Both the position numbers and the translations under genes were made by a program. DNA of 64,000 bases from positions 558,001-622,000 of the forward strand of contig NZ_LVYD01000124.1 in NCBI RefSeq assembly GCF_002077945.1. The letters run 5' to 3'. Every line of letters starts with the position of its first letter. The stretch's first letter is position 1. This DNA is from Niastella vici. GTDB lineage: Bacteria; Bacteroidota; Bacteroidia; Chitinophagales; Chitinophagaceae. Below the pieces are notes generated by a model. The model had not been told where the DNA came from. It worked only from the letters and a program-made list of their open reading frames with translations, and did no database searches. This document shows positions 8,299-16,029 of this stretch, in pieces.

Positions 8299-9504
8299 AT
8301 GGTTAAACCTTTAGAAATTTCAAACTTATTCTCATTTGTAAAACGAATAATTGCTCATCAAAAGGAGCTAGAGCGCCTAAAAGGAGAGCAATTCAATATT
8401 TTTTCAGTTTTACGTATTGAACGAAGTGAAAATAGCACACATTCAACTTTCTTAGCAGAATTACTCAACCCATCTGGTACCCATTTAAAAGGTGACATAT
8501 TTCTTAAATTATTCCTTGAAATAGTCAACTGCCCAAATCATTTATCCGTAGGAGAAGCCAAAGTAATTACCGAACACTATATAGGAGAAAGAAATGATAT
8601 TGAAAAAAGCGGCGGACGGTTGGACATCCTTATTAAGGACAAAAATAATAAGACTATTACGATCGAGAACAAGATCTATGCCGGCGATCAGCCAGGTCAA
8701 ATAGAACGTTACTGTAATTACAACAAGGGAAACAATAAAGTCTTTTATTTAAGCCTCGATGGAAAAGAACCTTCTATAGAAAGCAAGGGTAATCTGCAGT
8801 TAGGACATGACTTTTATCCAATTTCTTATAATAACGAAATAAAAAATTGGTTAGCGCTTTGTCTAAAAGAAGCTGCAGACGCCCCTATGTTAAGAGAATC
8901 CATTAAACAATACATAATACTAATAAGGAAAATGACTAGTTCTCCAGACAATCAGCATGAAAACGAGCTAATCGAATTGATAAAAAACAACTATGAAGCC
9001 GCCGCATTGGTATGTAGTACAATAATTAAAGCCAGACAAAGTATATCAGACGCTGTAAGGCACGCTGTTCTTGAAAAACTAAAGGCCAATCTGCCTCCTG
9101 GTTTAACTGCAGAAGTAGGTGATCGAATTGATGAAAGATATGCCCAAATATGGGTATGGCATAAAGCCTTCTCAAACGACCAGCTATGCTTCGGAATTGA
9201 ATCCTTCAATGGTACTGGCAATTATAGTGGAAATTTATTTATGGGGGTATTCAATCCTGGCCCCACTTCCAATAGTTATACTGCCGAATTTGGAGAAGCT
9301 CCCAAACATTGGTATGAGGTAGAATTTCTTAAACTCGAAGGCGCCCCTATTAATTTCGGCAATCACACATTAATATTAAATATTCAAAATTCATCTGAAT
9401 TTAAAGAAAGTCTGGAAGATCAGATAGTCGTACAGTTTATAGATTTTATTAAAAAAAGAGAAAAGAAATTGCTGGCCCATTTAAAAGGCATGAATAAACG
9501 TTGA
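8299..9504 (+). CDS. PD-(D/E)XK nuclease superfamily protein (PDDEXK_4 type)
   Basis: This 401-residue cytosolic protein carries the PD-(D/E)XK core: G-G-R-L-D109-I-L-I, then I-T-I-E123-N-K125, then Q131..Q134..Y138. The preceding stretch (FNIFSVLRIER…STHSTFLAELLNPSG) is characteristic of the Pfam PDDEXK_4 family. Metal-dependent DNA cleavage is the expected activity and the D/E/K triad is intact. The C-terminal ~230 residues are unassigned and may recognise a ligand or partner. The gene is clearly more AT-rich than its surroundings and is followed 19 bp later by another AT-rich gene, which suggests acquisition by transfer and a possible defence role. No methylase or helicase accompanies it, so it is not a standard restriction system. 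Confidence 0.8.
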   Translation: MVKPLEISNLFSFVKRIIAHQKELERLKGEQFNIFSVLRIERSENSTHSTFLAELLNPSGTHLKGDIFLKLFLEIVNCPNHLSVGEAKVITEHYIGERNDIEKSGGRLDILIKDKNNKTITIENKIYAGDQPGQIERYCNYNKGNNKVFYLSLDGKEPSIESKGNLQLGHDFYPISYNNEIKNWLALCLKEAADAPMLRESIKQYIILIRKMTSSPDNQHENELIELIKNNYEAAALVCSTIIKARQSISDAVRHAVLEKLKANLPPGLTAEVGDRIDERYAQIWVWHKAFSNDQLCFGIESFNGTGNYSGNLFMGVFNPGPTSNSYTAEFGEAPKHWYEVEFLKLEGAPINFGNHTLILNIQNSSEFKESLEDQIVVQFIDFIKKREKKLLAHLKGMNKR

Positions 9505-9523
9505 AAGTTGTAAAACCTCCATA

Positions 9524-9949
9524 ATGAGTTTTAAGTTTGATCCAAACGTCATCCACAGATATTTAAACTTAATGGTAGATGATCCATTTCATAGATATTG
9601 GTCATGGGACTTTTGCTTCAATTCTTTTTCTGAATCAAGAGAGACTAATAAAGATAGTCTTGCTCTTTCTTTGGCTTCCTATTTGGCAAGTTGGGGTATG
9701 TATAGAGGTTCAGGAGGATTATTGCAAAAAAATCATCGAATCCATGAGCAAGCAGTTGAAATTATTAACTCTGAAAAGTACGATCTAGTTAGATGTCACA
9801 AAAATCTGGAAATCGATCGTTCCCTTATTCCTTTAATTCTTGATTTAAAAGCCTCGATTGGGGCATATTATAATTCTCTTGATTTTATTAGAGGGGGATT
9901 AGGTAGACACTTCAAAATTTTACTTTTAATTACATTATTATTATTATAA
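9524..9949 (+). CDS. Unknown protein, probably C-terminally truncated
   Basis: The 141-residue product starts 19 bp after the nuclease and shares its low GC, so the two are probably co-transcribed. The central part (LASYLASWGMYRGSGGLLQKNHRIHEQAVEII) resembles a family of ~200-residue uncharacterised proteins seen across bacteria, which from memory continue with a conserved TDTLITKI…GCVPAYDRYF block. Here that block is absent and the frame ends in FKILLLITLLLL, made by a run of TTA codons. A different frame reads D-T-S-K-F at the same place, so a frameshift or decay is likely. It may be a broken gene. Confidence 0.6.
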   Translation: MSFKFDPNVIHRYLNLMVDDPFHRYWSWDFCFNSFSESRETNKDSLALSLASYLASWGMYRGSGGLLQKNHRIHEQAVEIINSEKYDLVRCHKNLEIDRSLIPLILDLKASIGAYYNSLDFIRGGLGRHFKILLLITLLLL

Positions 9950-10130
9950 CAAAACCCGCAAAAGATAAGCATGACAATTGAAGAAAAAATTGCAGATTTC
10001 AGTAAATGAAGTCTGAAGAATTATAAAATCCCCCACGTTTCCCCCACGCATCACCTCATCTTCCACCAGGATGGACTGATCAACTTCCACAAACCACTCA
10101 ACCCCGTAACACACAGGTGGCAGATAGCAC

Positions 10131-10182
10131 GGTCCTGAGCCATACACACAAGTAAATTGAGCCATTAGCGAAACAGGCCCTG
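10131..10182 (+). promoter_or_regulatory. Shared upstream element (copy 1) with 22-bp-spaced direct repeat TGAGCCA
   Basis: TGAGCCA occurs at 10136-10142 and again at 10158-10164, start to start 22 bp. The second copy sits in AAATTGAGCCATTAGCG. Almost the same ~50 bp, including both half-sites and their spacing, stands upstream of the aldo/keto reductase at 57671-57722. Two direct half-sites about two helical turns apart are what AraC-family regulators usually bind, and two AraC-type genes lie next to the other copy. The regulator is inference; the sequence match is direct. Confidence 0.65.
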
Positions 10183-10194
10183 GTACAGAATGCG

Positions 10195-10202
10195 AATCTT
10201 TG
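10195..10202 (+). promoter_or_regulatory. -7 promoter box of the Gal80-like oxidoreductase
   Basis: AATCTTTG matches the Bacteroidota -7 consensus TAnnTTTG in all but the first base and lies 29 nt before the ATG. It begins 37 bp after the second TGAGCCA half-site; the related promoter at 57736 has 38 bp. No good -33 box is seen, as expected if an activator is needed. Confidence 0.5.
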
Positions 10203-10231
10203 CAATTCAATAAACACAACGTACCTCAATT

Positions 10232-11320
10232 ATGACTAACAAAAAGATCCGTGTTGGAATTATTGGACTGAACCCCGACAGCCAATGGGCTTCCAAATCT
10301 CACTTTCCTGCCTTAAAACATTTATCCGATGATTTTGAACTCGTAGGTGTAGCCAATTCTACTTATGAAAGCGCCCTGAAAACAGCGAATGCATTAAATA
10401 TTCCAATAGCATTCAAAAGTGCAGTTGAATTGATTCATTCCAATGAAATTGATCTGGTAACTATAACGGTGAAAGTATCTTCTCATCTTAATTTAGTAAA
10501 AGAAGCGCTATATGCCGGAAAGCACATTTATTGTGAACATCCACTGGGTGTTAATTTAAAAGAAACTATGGAGTTGGCAGAACTGGCTTCCAAATGCAAT
10601 GTCGTAGCTGCTGTGGGCACACAAATGCCTTTTGCGCCCGAGGTAATTTACCTCGAACGGCTTATTAAAGAGAATTATCCCGGCAGGGTACTTTCTACTT
10701 CGCTTATTGGTTCTGGTATCTTCTGGTCAAATGAAACAATGGCCAGCCTCTATTATATGTACGATAAAGCGGCAGGCGCAACAATGCTCAACATTCCTCT
10801 GGCGCATACGCTTACCGGCTTCCAGAAAGTGCTGGGCCCCATCAATACACTTAAAGCAAAAATGATAAGCAATTTCAGCACCGTTAAAATTAAAGATACA
10901 GGTGAAGTGAAACCTAAAACTGCCGAAGATCAAATAATGATAATTGGAGATCTAAAAAGTGGCGCTGCTTTTAGCATCCATTACCGGGCAGGCATGTCAA
11001 AAGGCACCAACTTCCTTTGGGAAATAAACGGTACAGAAGGCGATATCCAGGTAACCGGCAACCTTGGTCATGGTCAATTTGCCCAACTAACTATTATGGG
11101 CGCCAGGCACGATGAAAAAACAATGACAAAACTGGATCCGCCCCGGGAATTGATGGCGGGTTTACCGGAAGGTTTGCTGGCCCGCAATGTGGCAAACTTA
11201 TATAAAGCCATCGCCTATGATATAAGAAATAATACACATACAGCTCCTTCGTTTAGTGATTCAGTGAGCCTTTTTACATTATTGAATGCAATCGAAGCGT
11301 CTGGTGCTGCCGCTTCATAA
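10232..11320 (+). CDS. Gfo/Idh/MocA family oxidoreductase, Gal80-like
   Basis: The 362-residue protein has an N-terminal Rossmann fold (RVGIIGLNPDSQWASKSHFPAL, residues ~6-27) and the family motif H-I-Y-C-E-H-P-L-G near residue 100. There the usual catalytic-type E-K-P is E-H-P, as in Gal80-related members. The C-terminal sheet domain contains INGTEGDIQVTGNLGHGQ. The overall pattern (G-L-N/S…W-A-x-K-S/T-H) is that of the Gal80 branch, which includes NAD(P)-binding proteins of sugar metabolism and, in fungi, a regulator. Actual dehydrogenase activity is uncertain because the Lys is missing. It is transcribed alone from the promoter at 10195 and probably co-regulated with the aldo/keto reductase at 57767. 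Confidence 0.85.
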   Translation: MTNKKIRVGIIGLNPDSQWASKSHFPALKHLSDDFELVGVANSTYESALKTANALNIPIAFKSAVELIHSNEIDLVTITVKVSSHLNLVKEALYAGKHIYCEHPLGVNLKETMELAELASKCNVVAAVGTQMPFAPEVIYLERLIKENYPGRVLSTSLIGSGIFWSNETMASLYYMYDKAAGATMLNIPLAHTLTGFQKVLGPINTLKAKMISNFSTVKIKDTGEVKPKTAEDQIMIIGDLKSGAAFSIHYRAGMSKGTNFLWEINGTEGDIQVTGNLGHGQFAQLTIMGARHDEKTMTKLDPPRELMAGLPEGLLARNVANLYKAIAYDIRNNTHTAPSFSDSVSLFTLLNAIEASGAAAS

Positions 11321-11395
11321 ATTAATTATCAATGATTCGAATTTCTTTAACATTCATCACTGGCCCCTACCCTTTTTTCCCCGCAAAATTCATCT

Positions 11396-11403
11396 TATGT
11401 TTG
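11396..11403 (+). promoter_or_regulatory. -7 promoter box of the barrel protein at 11408
   Basis: TATGTTTG is a perfect match to TAnnTTTG. Only four bases separate it from the ATG at 11408, so if it is used the mRNA would be leaderless or nearly so. The -33 region is T-rich without a clear TTTG. Confidence 0.4.
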
Positions 11404-11407
11404 TCTC

Positions 11408-12247
11408 ATGCACCTCCTGAGATTATTTACAACCATCACTTTTCTGATTGTATTCTCCCTCCAAAGCGCTGCCCAGGGAAAAATTGACCAGTCAAAAGAA
11501 GAGCTGAATAAAAGAAATAAAACCGTAAAGGGTAGCCAATCAGACCAATCAGTTCACTCATATAAAAGCGATGAACAAAAATCATTTGGTGAAATAATGT
11601 TCCAGGGCGTCGCCACAGGCCTTGCCTACCTTACCTGGTATTCAACCATAGGCGTTTATAAACTGGAAGATCACTTACACAGCAACCTTACAAAATACCC
11701 CTATTACAACAACCAGTCGGGCAATTATGAAAGCACCGATTCGGTCTATAATTCAAAACTCCATTTCCGTTTCGACCTGGATTATCATTTTCTTTATTCT
11801 AACAAAAACCTGATCGGTAATTATTTCAAATGTAACATTCGCCCCTTTCAATATTTTTACCTGCAGGGACAATACCATCGGTTGACAGAACATAATACTG
11901 ACCACACGTATTCTAACCTTTCCCTGTTCAACGCTTATTTTTGTTACGACCGGTTAAGATTTGAAAGATTCAACGTGGGCTGGAAAGCCGGCCTATGTTA
12001 CATCGCTGATAATATTAACAGAGGTGGGTTTTCTTTTGGGTTAGATGGAGAAGCATTTTTGATAAAACCGGTTAGTGTATATATATCAAAACAATGGGGT
12101 GCTATTAATACTAAACCCGTCAATCAATTTGAAGTTACCGGAAAGCTTCATTTAAAAAGATATAACATCCACCTGGGCTATGAACATTTAAAAATAGCCA
12201 GCCCCGTATACGATTATGTGCTTGCAGGGGCAGGTGTTCGTTTATAA
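11408..12247 (+). CDS. Putative outer-membrane beta-barrel protein
   Basis: The 279-residue protein has a Sec signal peptide (hydrophobic core LFTTITFLIVFSLQSAAQ, cleavage after AAQ-G near residue 23). A short Lys/Ser/Gln-rich segment follows, then alternating amphipathic strands ending in an aromatic-rich C-terminus (YVLAGAGVRL), as in small outer-membrane barrels. No family name is recognised and no ligand can be inferred. It ends just before the sigma-54 promoter of the next gene and is likely monocistronic. Confidence 0.65.
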   Translation: MHLLRLFTTITFLIVFSLQSAAQGKIDQSKEELNKRNKTVKGSQSDQSVHSYKSDEQKSFGEIMFQGVATGLAYLTWYSTIGVYKLEDHLHSNLTKYPYYNNQSGNYESTDSVYNSKLHFRFDLDYHFLYSNKNLIGNYFKCNIRPFQYFYLQGQYHRLTEHNTDHTYSNLSLFNAYFCYDRLRFERFNVGWKAGLCYIADNINRGGFSFGLDGEAFLIKPVSVYISKQWGAINTKPVNQFEVTGKLHLKRYNIHLGYEHLKIASPVYDYVLAGAGVRL

Positions 12248-12254
12248 GCCCCTA

Positions 12255-12270
12255 TGGCACCCGGTTTGCA
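12255..12270 (+). promoter_or_regulatory. Sigma-54 promoter (-24/-12) for the lipase maturation factor gene
   Basis: TGGCACCCGGTTTGCA contains the -24 element TGGCAC and the -12 element TTGCA with the required GG-N10-GC spacing (GG 12256-12257, GC 12268-12269). The predicted start of transcription is near 12280, 28 nt before the ATG at 12308. It lies in the 60-bp gap between genes. No activator palindrome like that at 39237 was found upstream, but the upstream DNA is coding. Confidence 0.65.
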
Positions 12271-12307
12271 GCAAAGTAAGTACCTTGTTCACCGTAAGCC
12301 ATAGTAT

Positions 12308-13852
12308 ATGAACAACGAAACAGACATTGCATGGCAACCACCCGTTGAGGAACGCGCGGCCCCCCGTTACTGGCTCACCCGTTTTATGATCCTTCGTTTG
12401 CTGGGTGTCATTTACGCCATCGCCTTCCTGGTGGCCATCAACCAGGTGCTTCCCCTCATTGGCGCTCATGGCTTGCTTCCCATGGAGGTATTCATAAAAA
12501 AAGTGAACCAATGGCTTGGTTCAACCGGCGCCAGCTTTATTAAACTACCCTCCCTTTTCTGGTTCTGGCATTCCGACACCGCCTTGCTTACAGTCGCATG
12601 GACCGGTTTCATTTTATCGTGCCTCGTGGCGGCTGGCTTTGCCAATGCCATCATCATGGCGCTGTTGTGGGCGCTGTATTTATCGCTGGTTCATATAGGA
12701 CAGGAATGGTATGGCTATGGCTGGGAAATACAACTTTGTGAAACCGGTTTTCTGGCCATCTTTCTTTGTCCGCTCCTCGACATGCGCCCCTTTCCCCGCC
12801 GGGCGCCTCCTTTTCTCATTATAGTTTTATTTCGCTGGCTGATCTGCCGGCTTATGCTGGGGGCCGGATTGATCAAGCTTCGGGGTGATGCCATCTGGCG
12901 CAACAGTACGGCACTGTATTATCACTTCGAAACCCAACCCATTCCCGGTCCGCTCAGCCGCTGGTTCCATTTTCTGCCGCATTCCGTATTGAGGACCGGC
13001 GTATGGTTCAACTGGCTGGCCGAACTGGTAGCCCCGCTGTTCGTCTTCTGGCCGCGCCTGGCAAGGCATATAGCCGGTGTGGTGATCATCCTGTTTCAGT
13101 TAACGCTTATTATCAGTGGCAATCTTTCTTTTCTGAACTGGCTAACCATCGTTCCGGCACTCGCCTGTTTCGATGACGGTTTCTGGGCAAAACTGCTTCC
13201 CAAATGGCTTGTACGTAAAGCCGAAGCTGCAGACAAAACCGTTGAATATTCAAAGCCCATGCGCACGACCGCCCTTGTAATAACGGTGATCATTGGCCTG
13301 CTCAGCATTCAGCCGGCCATTAACCTGTTGTCTTCAAAACAGATCATGAACACCTCCTTCGATCCATTTGACCTGGTGAATACCTATGGCGCTTTCGGCA
13401 GTGTGGGAACAGAACGCTTTAATGTTGTATTTGAAGGAACGATGGATAACGATTCAACCGATAAGGCACATTGGGAGCCATACATCTATAAAGGACTCCC
13501 GGTATTACTTAACCGGCGTCCGCCGCAAATTGCGCCTTATCAGTTACGGCTCGACTGGCAAATGTGGTTCGCGGCTATGTCTACTGTAGATGATTATCCA
13601 TGGACGGTACACCTCGTGTACAAATTGCTGCACAACGATCCACTGGCAACCGGTTTGTTTGCCCAAAATCCATTTCCCGGCAAGCCACCCCGGTATATCC
13701 GGGCTGTACTGTACCGCTACCGCTTTGCCAAACCGGGTAATGCGCAAGGCGCCTGGTGGACGCGGGAGCAACCCAGCCTTTGGTTGCCGCCTTTATCAGC
13801 CGATGATCAACGTTTGCTTAATTTCCTAAAAGGGCAAGGGTGGTTGCGGTAA
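12308..13852 (+). CDS. Lipase maturation factor family protein
   Basis: The 514-residue integral membrane protein has six or so hydrophobic segments in the first ~330 residues (YWLTRFMILRLLGVIYAIAFLVAI; FILSCLVAAGFANAIIMALLWALYL; FLTWL…). A soluble C-terminal domain from ~340 starts with NTYGAFGSVGTERFNVVFEGT and contains WEPYIYKGLP and YTCHL-like blocks characteristic of the LMF family (Pfam LMF1). The animal homologue helps lipases fold in the ER; the bacterial role is not established and is assumed to be membrane-associated. Its expression appears to depend on sigma-54. The convergent S9 peptidase gene ends 10 bp downstream without a visible terminator. Confidence 0.88.
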   Translation: MNNETDIAWQPPVEERAAPRYWLTRFMILRLLGVIYAIAFLVAINQVLPLIGAHGLLPMEVFIKKVNQWLGSTGASFIKLPSLFWFWHSDTALLTVAWTGFILSCLVAAGFANAIIMALLWALYLSLVHIGQEWYGYGWEIQLCETGFLAIFLCPLLDMRPFPRRAPPFLIIVLFRWLICRLMLGAGLIKLRGDAIWRNSTALYYHFETQPIPGPLSRWFHFLPHSVLRTGVWFNWLAELVAPLFVFWPRLARHIAGVVIILFQLTLIISGNLSFLNWLTIVPALACFDDGFWAKLLPKWLVRKAEAADKTVEYSKPMRTTALVITVIIGLLSIQPAINLLSSKQIMNTSFDPFDLVNTYGAFGSVGTERFNVVFEGTMDNDSTDKAHWEPYIYKGLPVLLNRRPPQIAPYQLRLDWQMWFAAMSTVDDYPWTVHLVYKLLHNDPLATGLFAQNPFPGKPPRYIRAVLYRYRFAKPGNAQGAWWTREQPSLWLPPLSADDQRLLNFLKGQGWLR

Positions 13853-13862
13853 TAGCAGCCTG

Positions 13863-16025
13863 TCAATTGCCAATATACCTCCTAAAAAATTCATAAGTAC
13901 GCAGCATTTGATCAATACGCTGGCGCACATCGCCACTGCGTACCAACTCATGACTGGCTCCGGGCTGTTGCACATATTCAACTGGCCGGCCCAGTACCTT
14001 CAGGCTCTTGTATAACATTTCGCTCTGGGTTAAGCCGGTACGAAGATCATTTTCGCCATGAAAAATAAGTAATGGCGTGTGAATGTTTGTCACATAGTTA
14101 ACCGGCGATTGTTCTCTCAGCACCCGCTGCACTTTCTCCTGCCATGGATATCCCCCAAAATAACGGGGCACCATTCTCCAAACGTTTGCTTCACCGAAAA
14201 AGGTGCTGAAATCATACACACCCCGTTGGCTGCTGGCAGCCCGGAAACGATGGTCATGACTGATGATCCAGGTAGTTAAATAACCTGCGTACGATCCGCC
14301 GCTGATTAACAAATTTGATGTATCTGCCCATCCCTGCGCCACGGCCATTTTCAACGCCATCAGTACATCACTGGCCGGCCCGGGGCCCCAGTCATTAATA
14401 TTTGCTTTTAAAAAACGCTCCCCATAACCGGTAGACCCTCTCGGGTTACAATACACCACCCCAATACCTTTACCGCAAAAAAACTGGAACTCGTGCCACA
14501 TCGATTCCTCACCGGGCCCCCACATAGAAGCAGGCCCCCCATGCATTTCCAGCAGCAACGGAAATTTCTTTCCCCGCTCGAAGTTTACCGGTTTCATAAC
14601 CCAGCATTCTACCTCCATTCCCTGGCTGTTTTTAAAAATTACTTTCTGCGGAACGCTGATGAGCTTACCGGCAAGCCAGGCGGTATTTAAAGAGGTGGCA
14701 GCAATTTCGTTCTTTGCAATCGTATCGGCAATAAAAAGCTCCGAGGGATTTACTGCACTTGTTTTAGCATATACAAGGTGATTGGCACAAATGTCGTAAT
14801 CCGTTATGCCTTCTTCTTCCGATGTTAATTTTAAGGGTTCTCCCTTTACAGTGCTTACTTTATATAAACTGGCCCCGCCATTGTTGCCAGATACAAAATA
14901 AATATATTGTTCATCAGGCGCGAACCGCACATTGCCTGTTGGCCGATCCAGGTTTACCAACCTGTCCTTTGCTGCGGGTTGCTGCCAGTCGATAATATGT
15001 AACGATGGTTGATTCACTGTGCCGGGAAAACTTTGCTGATAAACCAGCCATTTGCCGGAAGGCGATACCGCTGCAACTGAAAATGCCATTGCCGGTTTTG
15101 CCAACAACGGGGTTGAACGCGAACCATCCGTTGACAGCACATACACCTGTTCCTCCAATGTTTCAGCGGGATGCAGCCGCTCATTTACTTTGGCGTTCAC
15201 GATCAGCGTTTCATTGCCGGCAAAAAAAGGATTCGAGAATGAATAGCATCCTTTGGATACAGCTGTTGGCATTGCTTCGGCTGTTGTGTCGACTATAAAG
15301 ATATGCGACAACCTGATCTCGCTGGAAGTTGCTGTTTCGCCCTGAAACTGTACATGGTCAATAACCTTCGCCTTTTTATCAGTTTCGTTCCTGAATAAAT
15401 ATGCTCTTATTTCTGCAAGTTCTCCATCGGGATCGCCTTTGGCTTTTTGAGGCAGCATATACCCGTTACCGGTAAAACCGGGTTTGCCCCCGCTCCAGGT
15501 TGGCACCAGCTTTTGTGGATTCAATACCGTATCCTTAATATAGCTCAGCAACGGAATAGAACTGGTGAATACAATCCGCCGGCCATCGGGGCTCCACTTT
15601 GGATTGGTAGCTCCATACCTGAAATGCGTCAATTGATGTATTATACCGGTAGCCAGGGTATATATAAATATCTGGGACTGCCCCTTCACAGTTTTGGTAT
15701 AGGCAATTTGTTCACCCGAAGGGCTATAAGCAGGCCTTGTTGCATTTTCTTTTGACGAATCCATCAAACGGGGCTCCCCTTTACCGGTCAAATTAACCAG
15801 CCAGATATGCGTTTGATAATTATAATCCAGTGTACTGTTTGAATCGGGCTCAATACTGCTTACTGTAAACACTGCCTGTTGTGCATCAGGCCTTATTTCA
15901 ACATCGCCGGCCTTCCGGATCTTTACCATATCGGTTACTGCAACCGGTGCTTTTATTGATTGTGCATGGGCAATATTGCCAACCAGTAACAGGAGCAATA
16001 CAAATCTGAATAGGCGGTTTCTCAT
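13863..16025 (-). CDS. S9 family (prolyl oligopeptidase-type) serine peptidase
   Basis: The 720-residue secreted or periplasmic enzyme has a signal peptide (FRFVLLLLLVGNIAHAQ). Residues ~25-450 form a TolB/DPP-type beta-propeller with WSPDGRRIVFTSS and SPSGKWLVYQQ repeats. The C-terminal alpha/beta hydrolase domain has the nucleophile Ser578 in GGSYAGY, Asp660 in HGENDLRTG and His692 in GASHEL, a complete triad. It belongs to the acylaminoacyl-peptidase/DPP group that trims oligopeptides. It is the last gene of a seven-gene minus-strand locus headed by an ECF sigma factor, four bases after the M14 peptidase, so the two peptidases are almost certainly co-expressed with the SusC/D transporter. 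Confidence 0.93.
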   Translation of the reverse strand: MRNRLFRFVLLLLLVGNIAHAQSIKAPVAVTDMVKIRKAGDVEIRPDAQQAVFTVSSIEPDSNSTLDYNYQTHIWLVNLTGKGEPRLMDSSKENATRPAYSPSGEQIAYTKTVKGQSQIFIYTLATGIIHQLTHFRYGATNPKWSPDGRRIVFTSSIPLLSYIKDTVLNPQKLVPTWSGGKPGFTGNGYMLPQKAKGDPDGELAEIRAYLFRNETDKKAKVIDHVQFQGETATSSEIRLSHIFIVDTTAEAMPTAVSKGCYSFSNPFFAGNETLIVNAKVNERLHPAETLEEQVYVLSTDGSRSTPLLAKPAMAFSVAAVSPSGKWLVYQQSFPGTVNQPSLHIIDWQQPAAKDRLVNLDRPTGNVRFAPDEQYIYFVSGNNGGASLYKVSTVKGEPLKLTSEEEGITDYDICANHLVYAKTSAVNPSELFIADTIAKNEIAATSLNTAWLAGKLISVPQKVIFKNSQGMEVECWVMKPVNFERGKKFPLLLEMHGGPASMWGPGEESMWHEFQFFCGKGIGVVYCNPRGSTGYGERFLKANINDWGPGPASDVLMALKMAVAQGWADTSNLLISGGSYAGYLTTWIISHDHRFRAASSQRGVYDFSTFFGEANVWRMVPRYFGGYPWQEKVQRVLREQSPVNYVTNIHTPLLIFHGENDLRTGLTQSEMLYKSLKVLGRPVEYVQQPGASHELVRSGDVRQRIDQMLRTYEFFRRYIGN

Positions 16026-16029
16026 ATTA

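Noticed and set aside
8299..9949. Restriction-modification system
   Set aside because: No methyltransferase, helicase or specificity subunit is adjacent; only a PD-(D/E)XK nuclease and an unknown protein are present.
9944..10219. 91-codon minus-strand ORF sharing the peptide SLMAQFTC with an ORF at 57652-57906
   Set aside because: The similarity comes from the shared DNA element, which is conserved at all codon positions; the two ORFs diverge completely outside it and cover promoters of downstream genes.
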